From an uncultured Spirochaetota bacterium (GTDB taxonomy: Bacteria; Spirochaetota; UBA4802; UBA5550), in NCBI GenBank assembly GCA_937872225.1, contig CALMRZ010000038.1:62001-126000 (forward strand): a stretch of DNA of 64,000 bases. Direction: 5' to 3'. Each line of letters begins with the position of its first letter. Positions within the stretch are counted from its first letter, which is position 1. The notes under the pieces were generated by a model. That model had not been told where the DNA came from, did not search any database, and worked only from the letters and a program-made list of their open reading frames with translations. Positions 37,181 through 45,156 of the stretch are shown here, piece by piece. Both the position numbers and the translations under genes were made by a program.

Positions 37181-38104
37181 ATGAACGACACCAAGTACTG
37201 GATAGCCCTTGAGCAGACCCATGGCATCGGTCCCGCCCACATGATCGAGGTCCATGACGCTCTGAAGGGACAGAACCTTTCAGTGGGGGACCTGTGCGGC
37301 CTTTCCGGCGAAGAAATACGGAAGGAATTCCGGTTTCCGGACAAGATCGCCGAAGCCATTACGGGCATGGAGGCAACCCTCGAGAAGATCGAGGAGGATT
37401 ATTTCAAGCTCCTCGAATCGGGCATTGACGTGATCCCCTTTTTCTCTGAGCAGTATCCTGCCCGGCTGCGGGAGGTGCTGGGCAACGCGATCCCTCCACT
37501 CCTCTACGTGTACGGCAACGTCCGGCTGCTAAAACAGCGGGGAGTGGCCATACTCGGCGACAAGGACGTGAGCGACAAGGGTGAAATGATCGCTTTCGAG
37601 GCATCGCGGCTGCTGGCAAAGCACCGGGTCCCGGTCATCAGCGGCTACGCCAGGGGGGCCGACCTGATCGCGCACCGATCAGCCCTTGTAAACGGCGGCT
37701 CCACCATCGCCCTGGTCCCCTACGGCATCTTCCACCTGACCGTCCCGAACATTCTCGGCGACGTCATGAACCCGGACGCCATGGCCGTTGTCTCGCCCTT
37801 CTATCCCAGCCGCGAGCCGAACAAGTTCAATGCTTTTATCAGAAACAAGATCATATGCGCCCTTGCGTACGCCGTGTTCATCGTCGAAGCGCCCCCCGAC
37901 GGCGGCATTTTCGAGGCGGCGAAATCGGCCGGCAACCTGAAGGTGCCCCTCTTCACCGCGGAATACGGCGAGTATCCGAAAAATGCCGGCGGCAACAGGA
38001 AAATCATGGAAGAGATGGGGGGGATCCCGGTAAAGGGAAAGATGGAAAACGGCATGCTGGTCCCCAACATGGACCGGATCATCGGGCTGGCGAAGTTCGG
38101 GTAG
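37181..38104 (+). CDS. Divergent DprA-like protein (Rossmann domain only)
   Basis: 307 residues. The N-terminal helix-hairpin-helix-like region IALEQTHGIGPAHMIEVHDA and FFSEQYPARLREVLGNAIPPLLYVYG resemble DprA, followed by VAILGDKDVSDKGEMIAFEA, RVPVISGYARGADLIAHRSAL and RNKIICALAYAVFIVEAPP, which correspond to GTR..., SGMAVGID... and RNRI... of DprA. The GTR motif is replaced by GDK and the C-terminal winged helix is absent. The role may differ from transformation. It sits upstream of mltG, 4 bases away. Confidence 0.82.
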   Translation: MNDTKYWIALEQTHGIGPAHMIEVHDALKGQNLSVGDLCGLSGEEIRKEFRFPDKIAEAITGMEATLEKIEEDYFKLLESGIDVIPFFSEQYPARLREVLGNAIPPLLYVYGNVRLLKQRGVAILGDKDVSDKGEMIAFEASRLLAKHRVPVISGYARGADLIAHRSALVNGGSTIALVPYGIFHLTVPNILGDVMNPDAMAVVSPFYPSREPNKFNAFIRNKIICALAYAVFIVEAPPDGGIFEAAKSAGNLKVPLFTAEYGEYPKNAGGNRKIMEEMGGIPVKGKMENGMLVPNMDRIIGLAKFG

Positions 38105-38108
38105 GATC

Positions 38109-39068
38109 ATGAAAAAATTCATCGGCACAGCTTTAATTCTTTTACTGGGAGGCCTGTCGCTCCTCCTGTACCTGAACTCGCCGCCGGCGGGGATGAAGGA
38201 GCAGTCCGTTGCCGTGTCCTACGGCGACCCCGTGCGGCGGATAGCGGGCAACCTGGAAAAGAACGGCCTGATACGGAGCAGGCACTTCTTCGTGTCCCTG
38301 TCATACGCCCTGAACCGGCGTCACATACGGGCCGGCACCTACAGGATCTTCGCCGGCATGAATTCCTTCGAGATACTGAGGAAGCTCACCCGGGGCGACA
38401 TCCTGTCCCGGAAGGTCACCATACCGGAGGGGTTCAACCTCTACCAGATCGCGGACCGCCTGGAGGCAAACAGCATATGCGGATCAGGAGGGTTCCTCGA
38501 CTACGCGTCGGATGAGACCTTCCTGAAGTCCCTTGGTATCGACGCGCCTTCCGCCGAAGGGTACCTCTTCCCCGACACCTATGTCTTCCCCGCAGGTTCC
38601 GACCCCCGCGATATCATCGGCGTCATGTATAAAAAGATGAAATCCGTGGTGGGCGACAGGCCCGCCTACGGCCCGGGCATGACCCTCCACGAACTGCTGA
38701 CCATGGCGTCCCTGGTGGAAAAAGAGGCAAAGGTGTACAACGAGCGGGAGTTCATCTCCTCGGTGTTCCATAACCGGCTCCGTAAAAACATGAAGCTTGA
38801 TTGTGATCCCACGGTGCGGTACGCGGTGAAGAAATTCACCGGCCCCATCACCGTGAGCGATCTGAAATCCGACTCGCCCTACAACACCTACCGGCACGGC
38901 GGCCTCCCGCCGACGCCCATATGCTCTCCCGGCCGGGAATCGATCCTGGCGGCCATGTACCCGATGAAGTCGGAATATCTCTATTTTGTCGCGAAGAACG
39001 ACGGGTCCCATCATTTCTCGAAAACGCTGAAGGAGCACAACGAGGCGGTGCGGAAGTACCAGAGGTGA
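38109..39068 (+). CDS. mltG: Endolytic murein transglycosylase MltG
   Basis: MltG cuts nascent glycan strands at the inner membrane. The 319-residue product has one N-terminal membrane helix (FIGTALILLLGGLSLLLYL), a LysM-like region and the YceG core: LVEKEAK with catalytic Glu near residue 200, FHNRLRKNMKLDCDPTVRYA, SPYNTYRHGGLPPTPICSPG and the terminal YFVAKNDGSHHFSKTLKEHN. It begins 4 bases after the DprA-like gene. Confidence 0.94.
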   Translation: MKKFIGTALILLLGGLSLLLYLNSPPAGMKEQSVAVSYGDPVRRIAGNLEKNGLIRSRHFFVSLSYALNRRHIRAGTYRIFAGMNSFEILRKLTRGDILSRKVTIPEGFNLYQIADRLEANSICGSGGFLDYASDETFLKSLGIDAPSAEGYLFPDTYVFPAGSDPRDIIGVMYKKMKSVVGDRPAYGPGMTLHELLTMASLVEKEAKVYNEREFISSVFHNRLRKNMKLDCDPTVRYAVKKFTGPITVSDLKSDSPYNTYRHGGLPPTPICSPGRESILAAMYPMKSEYLYFVAKNDGSHHFSKTLKEHNEAVRKYQR

Positions 39069-39446
39069 CGGCGTTCAGTATCCGGAATGGATTTACTGTC
39101 GGTATTGCCATCAAGATAGAAATAGACGTTTTTTGTAGAAGAAGCGGTTTCCTGCCGACCACATGTAAAGACGATCCAATGTCAGTCTGCATCCGCTGTT
39201 ACAGTCAAAGAACTTGTAACGATCCGCTCCGTTTACATGGCAAGTATATACCAAACATCCAGGCTACCACCGGTTAAGCGGCACGACCATCCACCAGGAT
39301 CACTGAATATATTTTACTATCATTGAAATAATTCAGCTGCATGGTGCTGCAGCGACAACAGCACCTTGACCCATCGGCTCGAACCGGCACAGCGCAGGTC
39401 GTACAGTAGCATACGCATAACACCAAACATCACGGGAGGCGTTTCT
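39069..39446. other. Intergenic region
   Basis: 378 bp with no gene. A GCTGCA-TGGTGC-TGCAGC hairpin lies near 39338-39355. GGGAGG at 39434-39439 is the ribosome site of the next gene. Confidence 0.4.
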
Positions 39447-39731
39447 ATGGAAAGATGGCTACCATTAATTATCCAGCTTGTCAGCGGCGCTATCGGGGGC
39501 AATGCCGCGGGCGCATTGCTTAAGAACCAGTCCCTCGGCACCGTGGGCAATTCGATTGCCGGTATCGTCGGCGGCGGTCTTGGCGGTTTCCTGCTTGGTC
39601 TAGCGGGGATTGCCACGGGCAGCGGCGGCATGGACATCGGCGGTATTGCCGTGAGCGTTGCCGGGGGCGGCGTCGGCGGCGGCGTTCTTATGATTATTAT
39701 TGGGCCGATAAAAAAAGCGCTGGGAAAATAA
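39447..39731 (+). CDS. Glycine-zipper small membrane protein
   Basis: 94 residues, rich in glycine, with hydrophobic segments LPLIIQLVSGAIGGNAAG, GIVGGGLGGFLLGLAGIA and VAGGGVGGGVLMIIIGPI. Glycine-zipper spacing (GxxxG) suggests tightly packed membrane helices or a pore-like oligomer. This type occurs in several bacteria, often called hypothetical. The ATG at 39447 has GGGAGG 8 bases upstream; the frame extends to 39366 but with unlikely sequence. Function unknown. Confidence 0.75.
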   Translation: MERWLPLIIQLVSGAIGGNAAGALLKNQSLGTVGNSIAGIVGGGLGGFLLGLAGIATGSGGMDIGGIAVSVAGGGVGGGVLMIIIGPIKKALGK

Positions 39732-39737
39732 TACGCG

Positions 39738-39769
39738 CGCCGGCGCGGGGCCCGGACTCCGCGCCGGCG
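39738..39769. terminator. GC-rich hairpin between convergent genes
   Basis: CGCCGGCGCGG pairs perfectly with CCGCGCCGGCG across a 10-base loop. It separates the glycine-rich gene from the convergent histidine kinase and may end both, although no U-run follows. Confidence 0.45.
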
Positions 39770-39791
39770 GCAGATCACCGCGCTGTTTCAA

Positions 39792-42164
39792 TCAAGCGAG
39801 AATGCCGTGAATCTTGACCGAAAGATCCCGCGCCGAATAGGGTTTGTTGACGAAGTCCTTTATTCCCAGGGCGACTGCCTGTTCCTTCGACTCGTTGTCG
39901 AGCATGCCCGATGACAGGACCGCCCGGACCCCGGGATGGATATCCTTCAACGCCCTGAACACCTCCAGGCCGTTCTTGCCCGGCATGGCCAGGTCGATGA
40001 TGACCGCCGCTATCGAGCCATGGAGCTCCCTGAATATGTCTATGCCCCTCTCCGGATTGTCCGCGGTAACGACCGCATAGCCGCTCAGTTCGAGAAACCC
40101 CCTCGCCACATTGAGTATCATCGCCTCGTCATCGATAACGAGAATGGTACCGCTGCCCCTGACCAGCTCGTCTTTTGCCGGAGGGGAAGGCTCATGTTCC
40201 GTCTCAGCTGCGCTGTACGGAAAGAAGAGCATGAATCGCGACCCGACCCCCGGCTCTGATTGAATCCGAATGTGCCCGCCATGTTTCTGAATGATGTTGT
40301 ACGAAATCGAAAGTCCGAGGCCGGTGCCTTCGCCGCGCTTCTTCCTGGTGTAAAACGGCTCGTAGATATGCTTGACCGTTTCCCGGTCCATGCCCACCCC
40401 GGTATCGCCAATGCTGATCCTCACCCACTCGTGACCGGAAGGAACGCCGTTCTCCGCCGAACCGTCAGGGCCATGGCCAGGTCCGATTACGTCCACGGAG
40501 ACCGACAGCCGTCCCCCCTGCCGCTCGCCGGGCCCGCGCATAATGGTCATTGCATGGGACGCGTTGATGCAGAAATTCAGCAGAACCTGGCCGATCTGCA
40601 CCATGTCGCCCATGATGACAGGCCGGTCAGGGGCGTAGGTAAAATCGAGTTCGATCGATTTCGGGAAGCTGTTCGTGCAGAGCTCGTTGATATGGCGGAC
40701 AGCCTCGTTCATGTCGACCGGTTCAAGCTTTATCTCATGGCGCTGCGAAATGGCGAGAAGCTCCCTGATGAGGTTCACCGACCTCGTGGCCGACTGCAGG
40801 CCGAGGTCCAGATATTTATCGACGGTCTCCCGGTCCACGAGATTTTCCTTCCCGAGGGTCAGGCGCAGGAGATCGAAGCTGCCCAGGATGCCGCTCAGGA
40901 TGTTGTTGAAATCATGGGCGATGCCGCCGGCCAGCGTTCCGATGGCTTCCATCTTCTGCGCCTGCGCGAGCTGCTCCTGCATCGTCTCGTTTTCGCGCTG
41001 GGCCTGAACCCGCTCGGTGACATCGCGCGCTATTCCCACGATGCCTGCCGGCTTCCCCGATTCATCCCGTATGAAGGAAGCCCTGATCTCGACGTCGAAG
41101 AGGGATCCGTCCTTGCGCCTGTGTTTGAGCAGTAATACGACGTTCCGGTCAGGATCAGCCCCCCGGCTCTTTTCGAGTTCCATCTGCTCGGCGAAGAACT
41201 TCATGACTTTCTTCAGCGATTCCGGCGTGTGGATGTCCTTCATGGTGAGGGCCAGCGCTTCCTGCGTCGTATAGCCGTACATGGATGTGATCGAAGGGCT
41301 GATATACAGGACCCTGAATTGGAGGTCCAGGGAGAAAATCAGGTCAGTCACGTTGTCGGCAAGAAGGCGGTATCGCTTCTCGCTCTCCACGAGCTCCAGG
41401 TTGTACCGCTGGAGCTCACGGGTGCGCTCATCGACGATCTCCTCCAGATGGTCGCGGTGTTTCCGGAGCTCGTCCTCGATGACGATGCGGATGTCCATCT
41501 CCTCCCGGAGGCGACGGTTGATCAATTCCACCTCGGAATTCGCCGCCGCCAGCTGTTCCTTCTCCCGGAGGATAAGCAGCTGTTCCTTCTCGATGGCCTT
41601 TGTGGACCGTTCCCGCACCGATTCATAGGAATAGGTGAAAACAAGTATTACGAACAGGGCAATCAGCAGCCGGATGACATATTCGGGCGGGTATGCCCAT
41701 ACATCCATCAGAGAAAAGGGGTTTACGAAAAACAGGATGGTCCCGGCCGTGATAATACCGGTCCAGAAGAGGCCCTCCCGGCGGCCGGTCAGGAAAAAAA
41801 TAAAAAGCGGCGTCGTGAGGACCCATACGCTCGCATAACCCTGGACGGCCCCTGTTTTGATCCAGTACAGGAACAGGGTCCCGATCATGATAATCGTTCC
41901 CCGGTAGAGGACGGCGCCGCTTTTCATCCTTCTGAGAACGAGCATGAAAACGGCAAGTATGACGGCAGCGCCATGGTCCAGTATCCAGTAAATATAAACG
42001 CCATTTATGAGATGGACAGTGCCGAAAAAGAAGAGAAAGGTGGCGAGGAACGCCACAAACAGCAGAAACAGTCTTTTCCTGTCCAGTTCCTTGACGCTGG
42101 AGACCTTCGGCGGCAGGAGGAATTCGGATATTCGTTCAATGATCGTTCTTACGTTGAGTGCCAT
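39792..42164 (-). CDS. Hybrid sensor histidine kinase with PAS and receiver domains
   Basis: 790 residues, in order: hydrophobic N-terminal domain with five or six membrane helices (about 30-190), coiled coil (about 195-265), PAS/PAC domain (about 265-390, YISPSITSMYGYTTQEALAL), HisKA with GTLAGGIAHDFNNILSGILG carrying the phospho-His, HATPase (QVLLNFCINASHAM, ISIGDTGVGMD, GLGLSISYNII) and a C-terminal receiver (ILVIDDE, IIDLAMPG with acceptor Asp, FVNKPY). Signal unknown. No separate response regulator is adjacent. Weak ribosome site. Confidence 0.93.
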   Translation of the reverse strand: MALNVRTIIERISEFLLPPKVSSVKELDRKRLFLLFVAFLATFLFFFGTVHLINGVYIYWILDHGAAVILAVFMLVLRRMKSGAVLYRGTIIMIGTLFLYWIKTGAVQGYASVWVLTTPLFIFFLTGRREGLFWTGIITAGTILFFVNPFSLMDVWAYPPEYVIRLLIALFVILVFTYSYESVRERSTKAIEKEQLLILREKEQLAAANSEVELINRRLREEMDIRIVIEDELRKHRDHLEEIVDERTRELQRYNLELVESEKRYRLLADNVTDLIFSLDLQFRVLYISPSITSMYGYTTQEALALTMKDIHTPESLKKVMKFFAEQMELEKSRGADPDRNVVLLLKHRRKDGSLFDVEIRASFIRDESGKPAGIVGIARDVTERVQAQRENETMQEQLAQAQKMEAIGTLAGGIAHDFNNILSGILGSFDLLRLTLGKENLVDRETVDKYLDLGLQSATRSVNLIRELLAISQRHEIKLEPVDMNEAVRHINELCTNSFPKSIELDFTYAPDRPVIMGDMVQIGQVLLNFCINASHAMTIMRGPGERQGGRLSVSVDVIGPGHGPDGSAENGVPSGHEWVRISIGDTGVGMDRETVKHIYEPFYTRKKRGEGTGLGLSISYNIIQKHGGHIRIQSEPGVGSRFMLFFPYSAAETEHEPSPPAKDELVRGSGTILVIDDEAMILNVARGFLELSGYAVVTADNPERGIDIFRELHGSIAAVIIDLAMPGKNGLEVFRALKDIHPGVRAVLSSGMLDNESKEQAVALGIKDFVNKPYSARDLSVKIHGILA

Positions 42165-42284
42165 TGTTACGAATAATAACGAGATCGGGTGAAATTACAA
42201 TATTAATTTGAGATCGCCGGTATAATAATGCTGCGATAGTATTGCAGGGGAATTCCCGCGGCACAGGAGCGGCCTGGAAAGGGA

Positions 42285-42326
42285 ATTACAAGGAGGAGGC
42301 GACAGTGAGCGCCCCCTCCTTGTAAT
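42285..42326. terminator. Hairpin downstream of the GGGtGRT gene
   Basis: ATTACAAGGAGG and a short GGCG extension pair with the reverse-complement CGCC...CCTCCTTGTAAT with one bulge. It lies just after the stop at 42332. Only a CCCTTTCC tract follows, so termination is uncertain. Confidence 0.45.
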
Positions 42327-42331
42327 GACAA

Positions 42332-43333
42332 TTACTTCTTCATCGCCTCTTCAACGGCCACGGCCACGGCCACCGTCGCCCCGACCATCGGGTTGTTCCC
42401 CATTCCGAGGAACCCCATCATTTCAACATGGGCCGGAACCGAAGAGGAGCCGGCGAACTGGGCGTCGGAATGCATCCTTCCCATGGTGTCCGTCATCCCG
42501 TACGACGCGGGGCCGGCCGCCATGTTGTCGGGATGGAGGGTCCTGCCGGTCCCGCCGCCGGAGGCCACGGAAAAATACTTTTTGCCCTGCTCAAAGCATT
42601 CTTTCTTGTATGTTCCCGCCACGGGATGCTGGAACCGCGTGGGGTTGGTGGAATTTCCGGTGATAGAAACGTCAACGCCTTCATGGTGCATGATGGCGAC
42701 GCCTTCCCGCACGTCATCGGCACCGAAGCACCGCACCTTCGCCTTGTCTCCCTTTGAATACTGCGTCTCTTTCACTATGGTCAGCTTCCCGGCAAGATAG
42801 TCGAACTTGGTCTGCACATAGGTGAAGCCGTTAATCCGTGATATGATCTGCGCGGCGTCTTTCCCGAGACCGTTCAGTATTACCTTCAGGGGCTCTTTCC
42901 TGATCTTATTCGCCGAACGCGCGATCCCTATCGCCCCTTCGGCCGCGGCGAAGGACTCATGGCCGGCAAGGAAGGCGAAACATTTTGTTTCCTCGCGCAG
43001 GAGCATCGCCGCGAGGTTGCCGTGTCCCAAACCGACTTTCCTGTCATCCGCGACCGAGCCGGGGATGCAGAAGGCCTGGAGCCCCTCCCCTATGGCCTCG
43101 GCGGCATCGGCGGCCTTTTTGCATCCCTTCTTGATCGCGATCGCCGCGCCCGTTACATAGGCCCACGATGCGTTCTCAAAGCATATCGGCTGGATTCCCT
43201 TCGCCAGATTGTACGGGTCGATGCCCCTGCCGTCGCATATCTTTTTCGCCTCCTCCAGGGAATCTATCCCATATTTTTTTAGAGCGGCGTTTACCTGGTT
43301 TATTCTTCTGTCATAGCTTTCAAAAAGTGCCAT
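42332..43333 (-). CDS. GGGtGRT family protein
   Basis: 333 residues including the family-naming motif SVASGGGTGRTLHPDNMA, plus GHGNLAAMLLREETKCFAFL and the C-terminal GMGNNPMVGATVAVAVAVEEA. The family has no proven function; it is repeatedly encoded beside the scaffold protein found here, suggesting a joint role in iron-sulphur or metal chemistry. Conserved cysteines (PICFENASWA, KCFAFL, VRCFGAD) fit this. GGGAGGAA precedes the ATG, and the scaffold gene lies 20 bases upstream. Confidence 0.85.
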   Translation of the reverse strand: MALFESYDRRINQVNAALKKYGIDSLEEAKKICDGRGIDPYNLAKGIQPICFENASWAYVTGAAIAIKKGCKKAADAAEAIGEGLQAFCIPGSVADDRKVGLGHGNLAAMLLREETKCFAFLAGHESFAAAEGAIGIARSANKIRKEPLKVILNGLGKDAAQIISRINGFTYVQTKFDYLAGKLTIVKETQYSKGDKAKVRCFGADDVREGVAIMHHEGVDVSITGNSTNPTRFQHPVAGTYKKECFEQGKKYFSVASGGGTGRTLHPDNMAAGPASYGMTDTMGRMHSDAQFAGSSSVPAHVEMMGFLGMGNNPMVGATVAVAVAVEEAMKK

Positions 43334-43353
43334 CGCGATGTTCCTCCCGTCAA

Positions 43354-44046
43354 TTATTCATGCCTGGGGTCGATGACCCTGGCGGCCTCGTCGATACGGC
43401 CGTATTTTCCCGATGCCTTTTTCAGCGCCTCGTTGGCGTCGGTGCCTTTTTTGATCATGTCCATCATTTTGCCCAGATGCACGAACTCATAGCCGATGAT
43501 CTCATCATTCGAGTCAAGGCCGATGCGGGTCACGTATCCCTCGGCCATTTCCATGTACCGCGGGCCCTTTGCCAGCGTCCCGTACATGGTTCCGATGGTG
43601 CTCCGCAGTCCCTTGCCGAGGTCTTCCAGCCCCGCCCCGATGGGAAGGCCGTTTTCCGAAAACGCCGTCTGGGTCCTCCCATAAACGATTTGAAGGAATA
43701 ATTCCCTCATCGCGGTATTGATGGCGTCGCAGACCAGGTCCGTGTTCAGCGCCTCAAGGATCGTTTTGCCGATCAATATTTCCGATGCCATGGCCGCGGA
43801 ATGGGTCATGCCGGAACATCCTATCGTCTCCACCAACGCTTCCTGTATAATTCCATCCTTGACGTTAAGGGTAAGCTTGCACGCGCCCTGCTGCGGGGCG
43901 CACCAGCCGACCCCATGGGTCAGGCCCGATATGTCCTTCACTTCCTTTGCCTGCGTCCACCTGCCCTCCTGGGGAATGGGCGCCGGGCCGTGATTGGCTC
44001 CTTTTGCGACATGGCACATTGTTTCAATCTCGTGACTGTAGATCAT
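43354..44046 (-). CDS. NifU/IscU-like iron-sulphur scaffold protein, GGGtGRT-associated
   Basis: 230 residues. The IscU-like segment has VGWCAPQQGACKLTLNVK and TIGCSGMTHSAAMASEILIG, with cysteines in the positions used to hold a nascent cluster; the C-terminal half contains a helical extension (YVTRIGLDSNDEIIGYEFV) not found in IscU. It pairs with the GGGtGRT gene downstream. AAGGAG precedes the ATG. The target enzyme is unknown, and no cysteine desulphurase is in the window. Confidence 0.83.
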   Translation of the reverse strand: MIYSHEIETMCHVAKGANHGPAPIPQEGRWTQAKEVKDISGLTHGVGWCAPQQGACKLTLNVKDGIIQEALVETIGCSGMTHSAAMASEILIGKTILEALNTDLVCDAINTAMRELFLQIVYGRTQTAFSENGLPIGAGLEDLGKGLRSTIGTMYGTLAKGPRYMEMAEGYVTRIGLDSNDEIIGYEFVHLGKMMDMIKKGTDANEALKKASGKYGRIDEAARVIDPRHE

Positions 44047-44306
44047 GTTACAACTCCTTGCTATCGCCTAATTTGAGAAAGGAATTTGCCGGGACTTCTG
44101 CCGGCCGCATATCAGGCAAACTCCCTTATTAACAAGTGTAAACAGGCATTGCATGAGTCAATAACATTTCTTTTAATTTTGAGGAACTCATTTTTTGAAG
44201 AACATCGATATCACCGTTTTCCATGCATCGGCCGCTCCATCAAGCTCCGATTAGTCCCGTTTACAATTTCAGCAACATCCAAAATACATTCCGGGAAAGA
44301 AATAAA

Positions 44307-44335
44307 TTGACATCAACAGGCGGTCATTTTTCATT
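44307..44335 (+). promoter_or_regulatory. Probable promoter of the fluoride riboswitch transcript
   Basis: A perfect TTGACA at 44307-44312 is followed after 17 bases by a weak TTCATT at 44330-44335. Transcription from it would start near 44342, exactly at the riboswitch 5' end. Confidence 0.5.
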
Positions 44336-44340
44336 AACCC

Positions 44341-44387
44341 GGGTGATGGGGTTCACCTTAAACCGCCTCGATGGCTGATGACTCCTG
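44341..44387 (+). promoter_or_regulatory. Fluoride riboswitch (crcB motif)
   Basis: The sequence GGTGATGGGGTTCACC, TTAAACCGCC, TCGAT and GGCTGATGACTCCT matches the crcB RNA motif consensus. GGTGA pairs with TCACC, GCC with GGC around TCGAT, and GGGGT with ACTCC (one wobble) to close the core, leaving the conserved AAAC and CTGATG nucleotides. It switches on expression when fluoride is bound. The ATG of crcB lies about 30 bases downstream, close enough for translational control; no intrinsic terminator hairpin is evident between them. Confidence 0.93.
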
Positions 44388-44417
44388 TAATATTCATTTT
44401 CTTCGAGGGGCCACGGC

Positions 44418-44880
44418 ATGAGGCATTTGCTTTTTTATTGCGTTAGGCGGAAGCCTGGGAGCGATAATCCGTTATATCGTTTCGAAAAACATCCAATATC
44501 TTTCAAATCACATTTACCCCCTCGGGACCCTCTTCGTCAACGCCACAGGCTCTTTCCTGATCGGCTTTTTGTTCTTCTTCTTCGAGAACATTATACTTTC
44601 AAATGACATCAAATCCTTTTTAACGATCGGGTTTCTCGGTGCCTACACGACGTTTTCAACCTATTCCCTTGAAACGATCAATTTTATAAGGGATGGGGAA
44701 ATAAAAGTTGGACTTGTTGACATAATTGTGAGCAATATAGTGTGTCTCACAATGGTGATAGCGGGCATGATATGCTCACGGCTTATATTCAAAGCGTTAC
44801 GGTATGAAAATAATGAAACTGCCAGAACAAGCGGTACTGGTGCGGATATTCATCGGAGAGAACGACCGTCACAAAGGTAA
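44418..44880 (+). pseudogene. crcB: crcB (fluoride channel) with a +1 frameshift in a T6 tract
   Basis: The fluoride exporter Fluc/CrcB is a small four-helix membrane protein. Its body is intact: ALGGSLGAIIRYIVSKNIQ, PLGTLFVNATGSFLIGF, FLGAYTTFSTYSLETINF. It has no ATG in its own frame, where a TGA lies at 44419. The best start, ATG 44418 with GAGGGG 7 bases upstream, reads MRHLLF in another frame; removing one T from the T6 run at 44431-44436 joins it as MRHLLFIALGGSLGA. So one T is extra: a mutation, an assembly error or a slippage site. The end overlaps the DUF190 gene. Confidence 0.85.
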
Positions 44881-45145
44881 ACCCCTCTACGAACGGATTG
44901 CCCTCAAGGCCCGGGAACTGAATCTTGCGGGAGCAACGGTCACCCGGGGTATCCTCGGCTTCGGCGCCGACAGCCGAATACACTCATCAAAGATACCGTA
45001 ACTGTCCGAAGACCTGCCCATTATCATCGAAATAGTCGACACGGAAGAGAATATAAAAAAACTCATGCCGTTTATCGATGAAACAGTCGTTGAAGGACTC
45101 GTTACCATGGAAAAAATGCGGGTTATTAAATACCGCCACAGCTGA
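44804..45145 (+). pseudogene. DUF190 protein gene with in-frame TAA
   Basis: DUF190 proteins are small cytosolic proteins commonly encoded with crcB. Codons 1-65 read MKIMKLPEQAVLVRIFIGEN to the RIHSSKIP motif; codon 66 is TAA at 44999-45001; the same frame then continues LSEDLPIIIEIVDTEENI through EGLVTMEKMRVIKYRHS to TGA at 45143. The post-stop half is full-length and well conserved, so the TAA is a recent nonsense change, a sequencing error or a readthrough codon. It overlaps the end of crcB. Confidence 0.82.
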
Positions 45146-45156
45146 TGTCTCTATGG

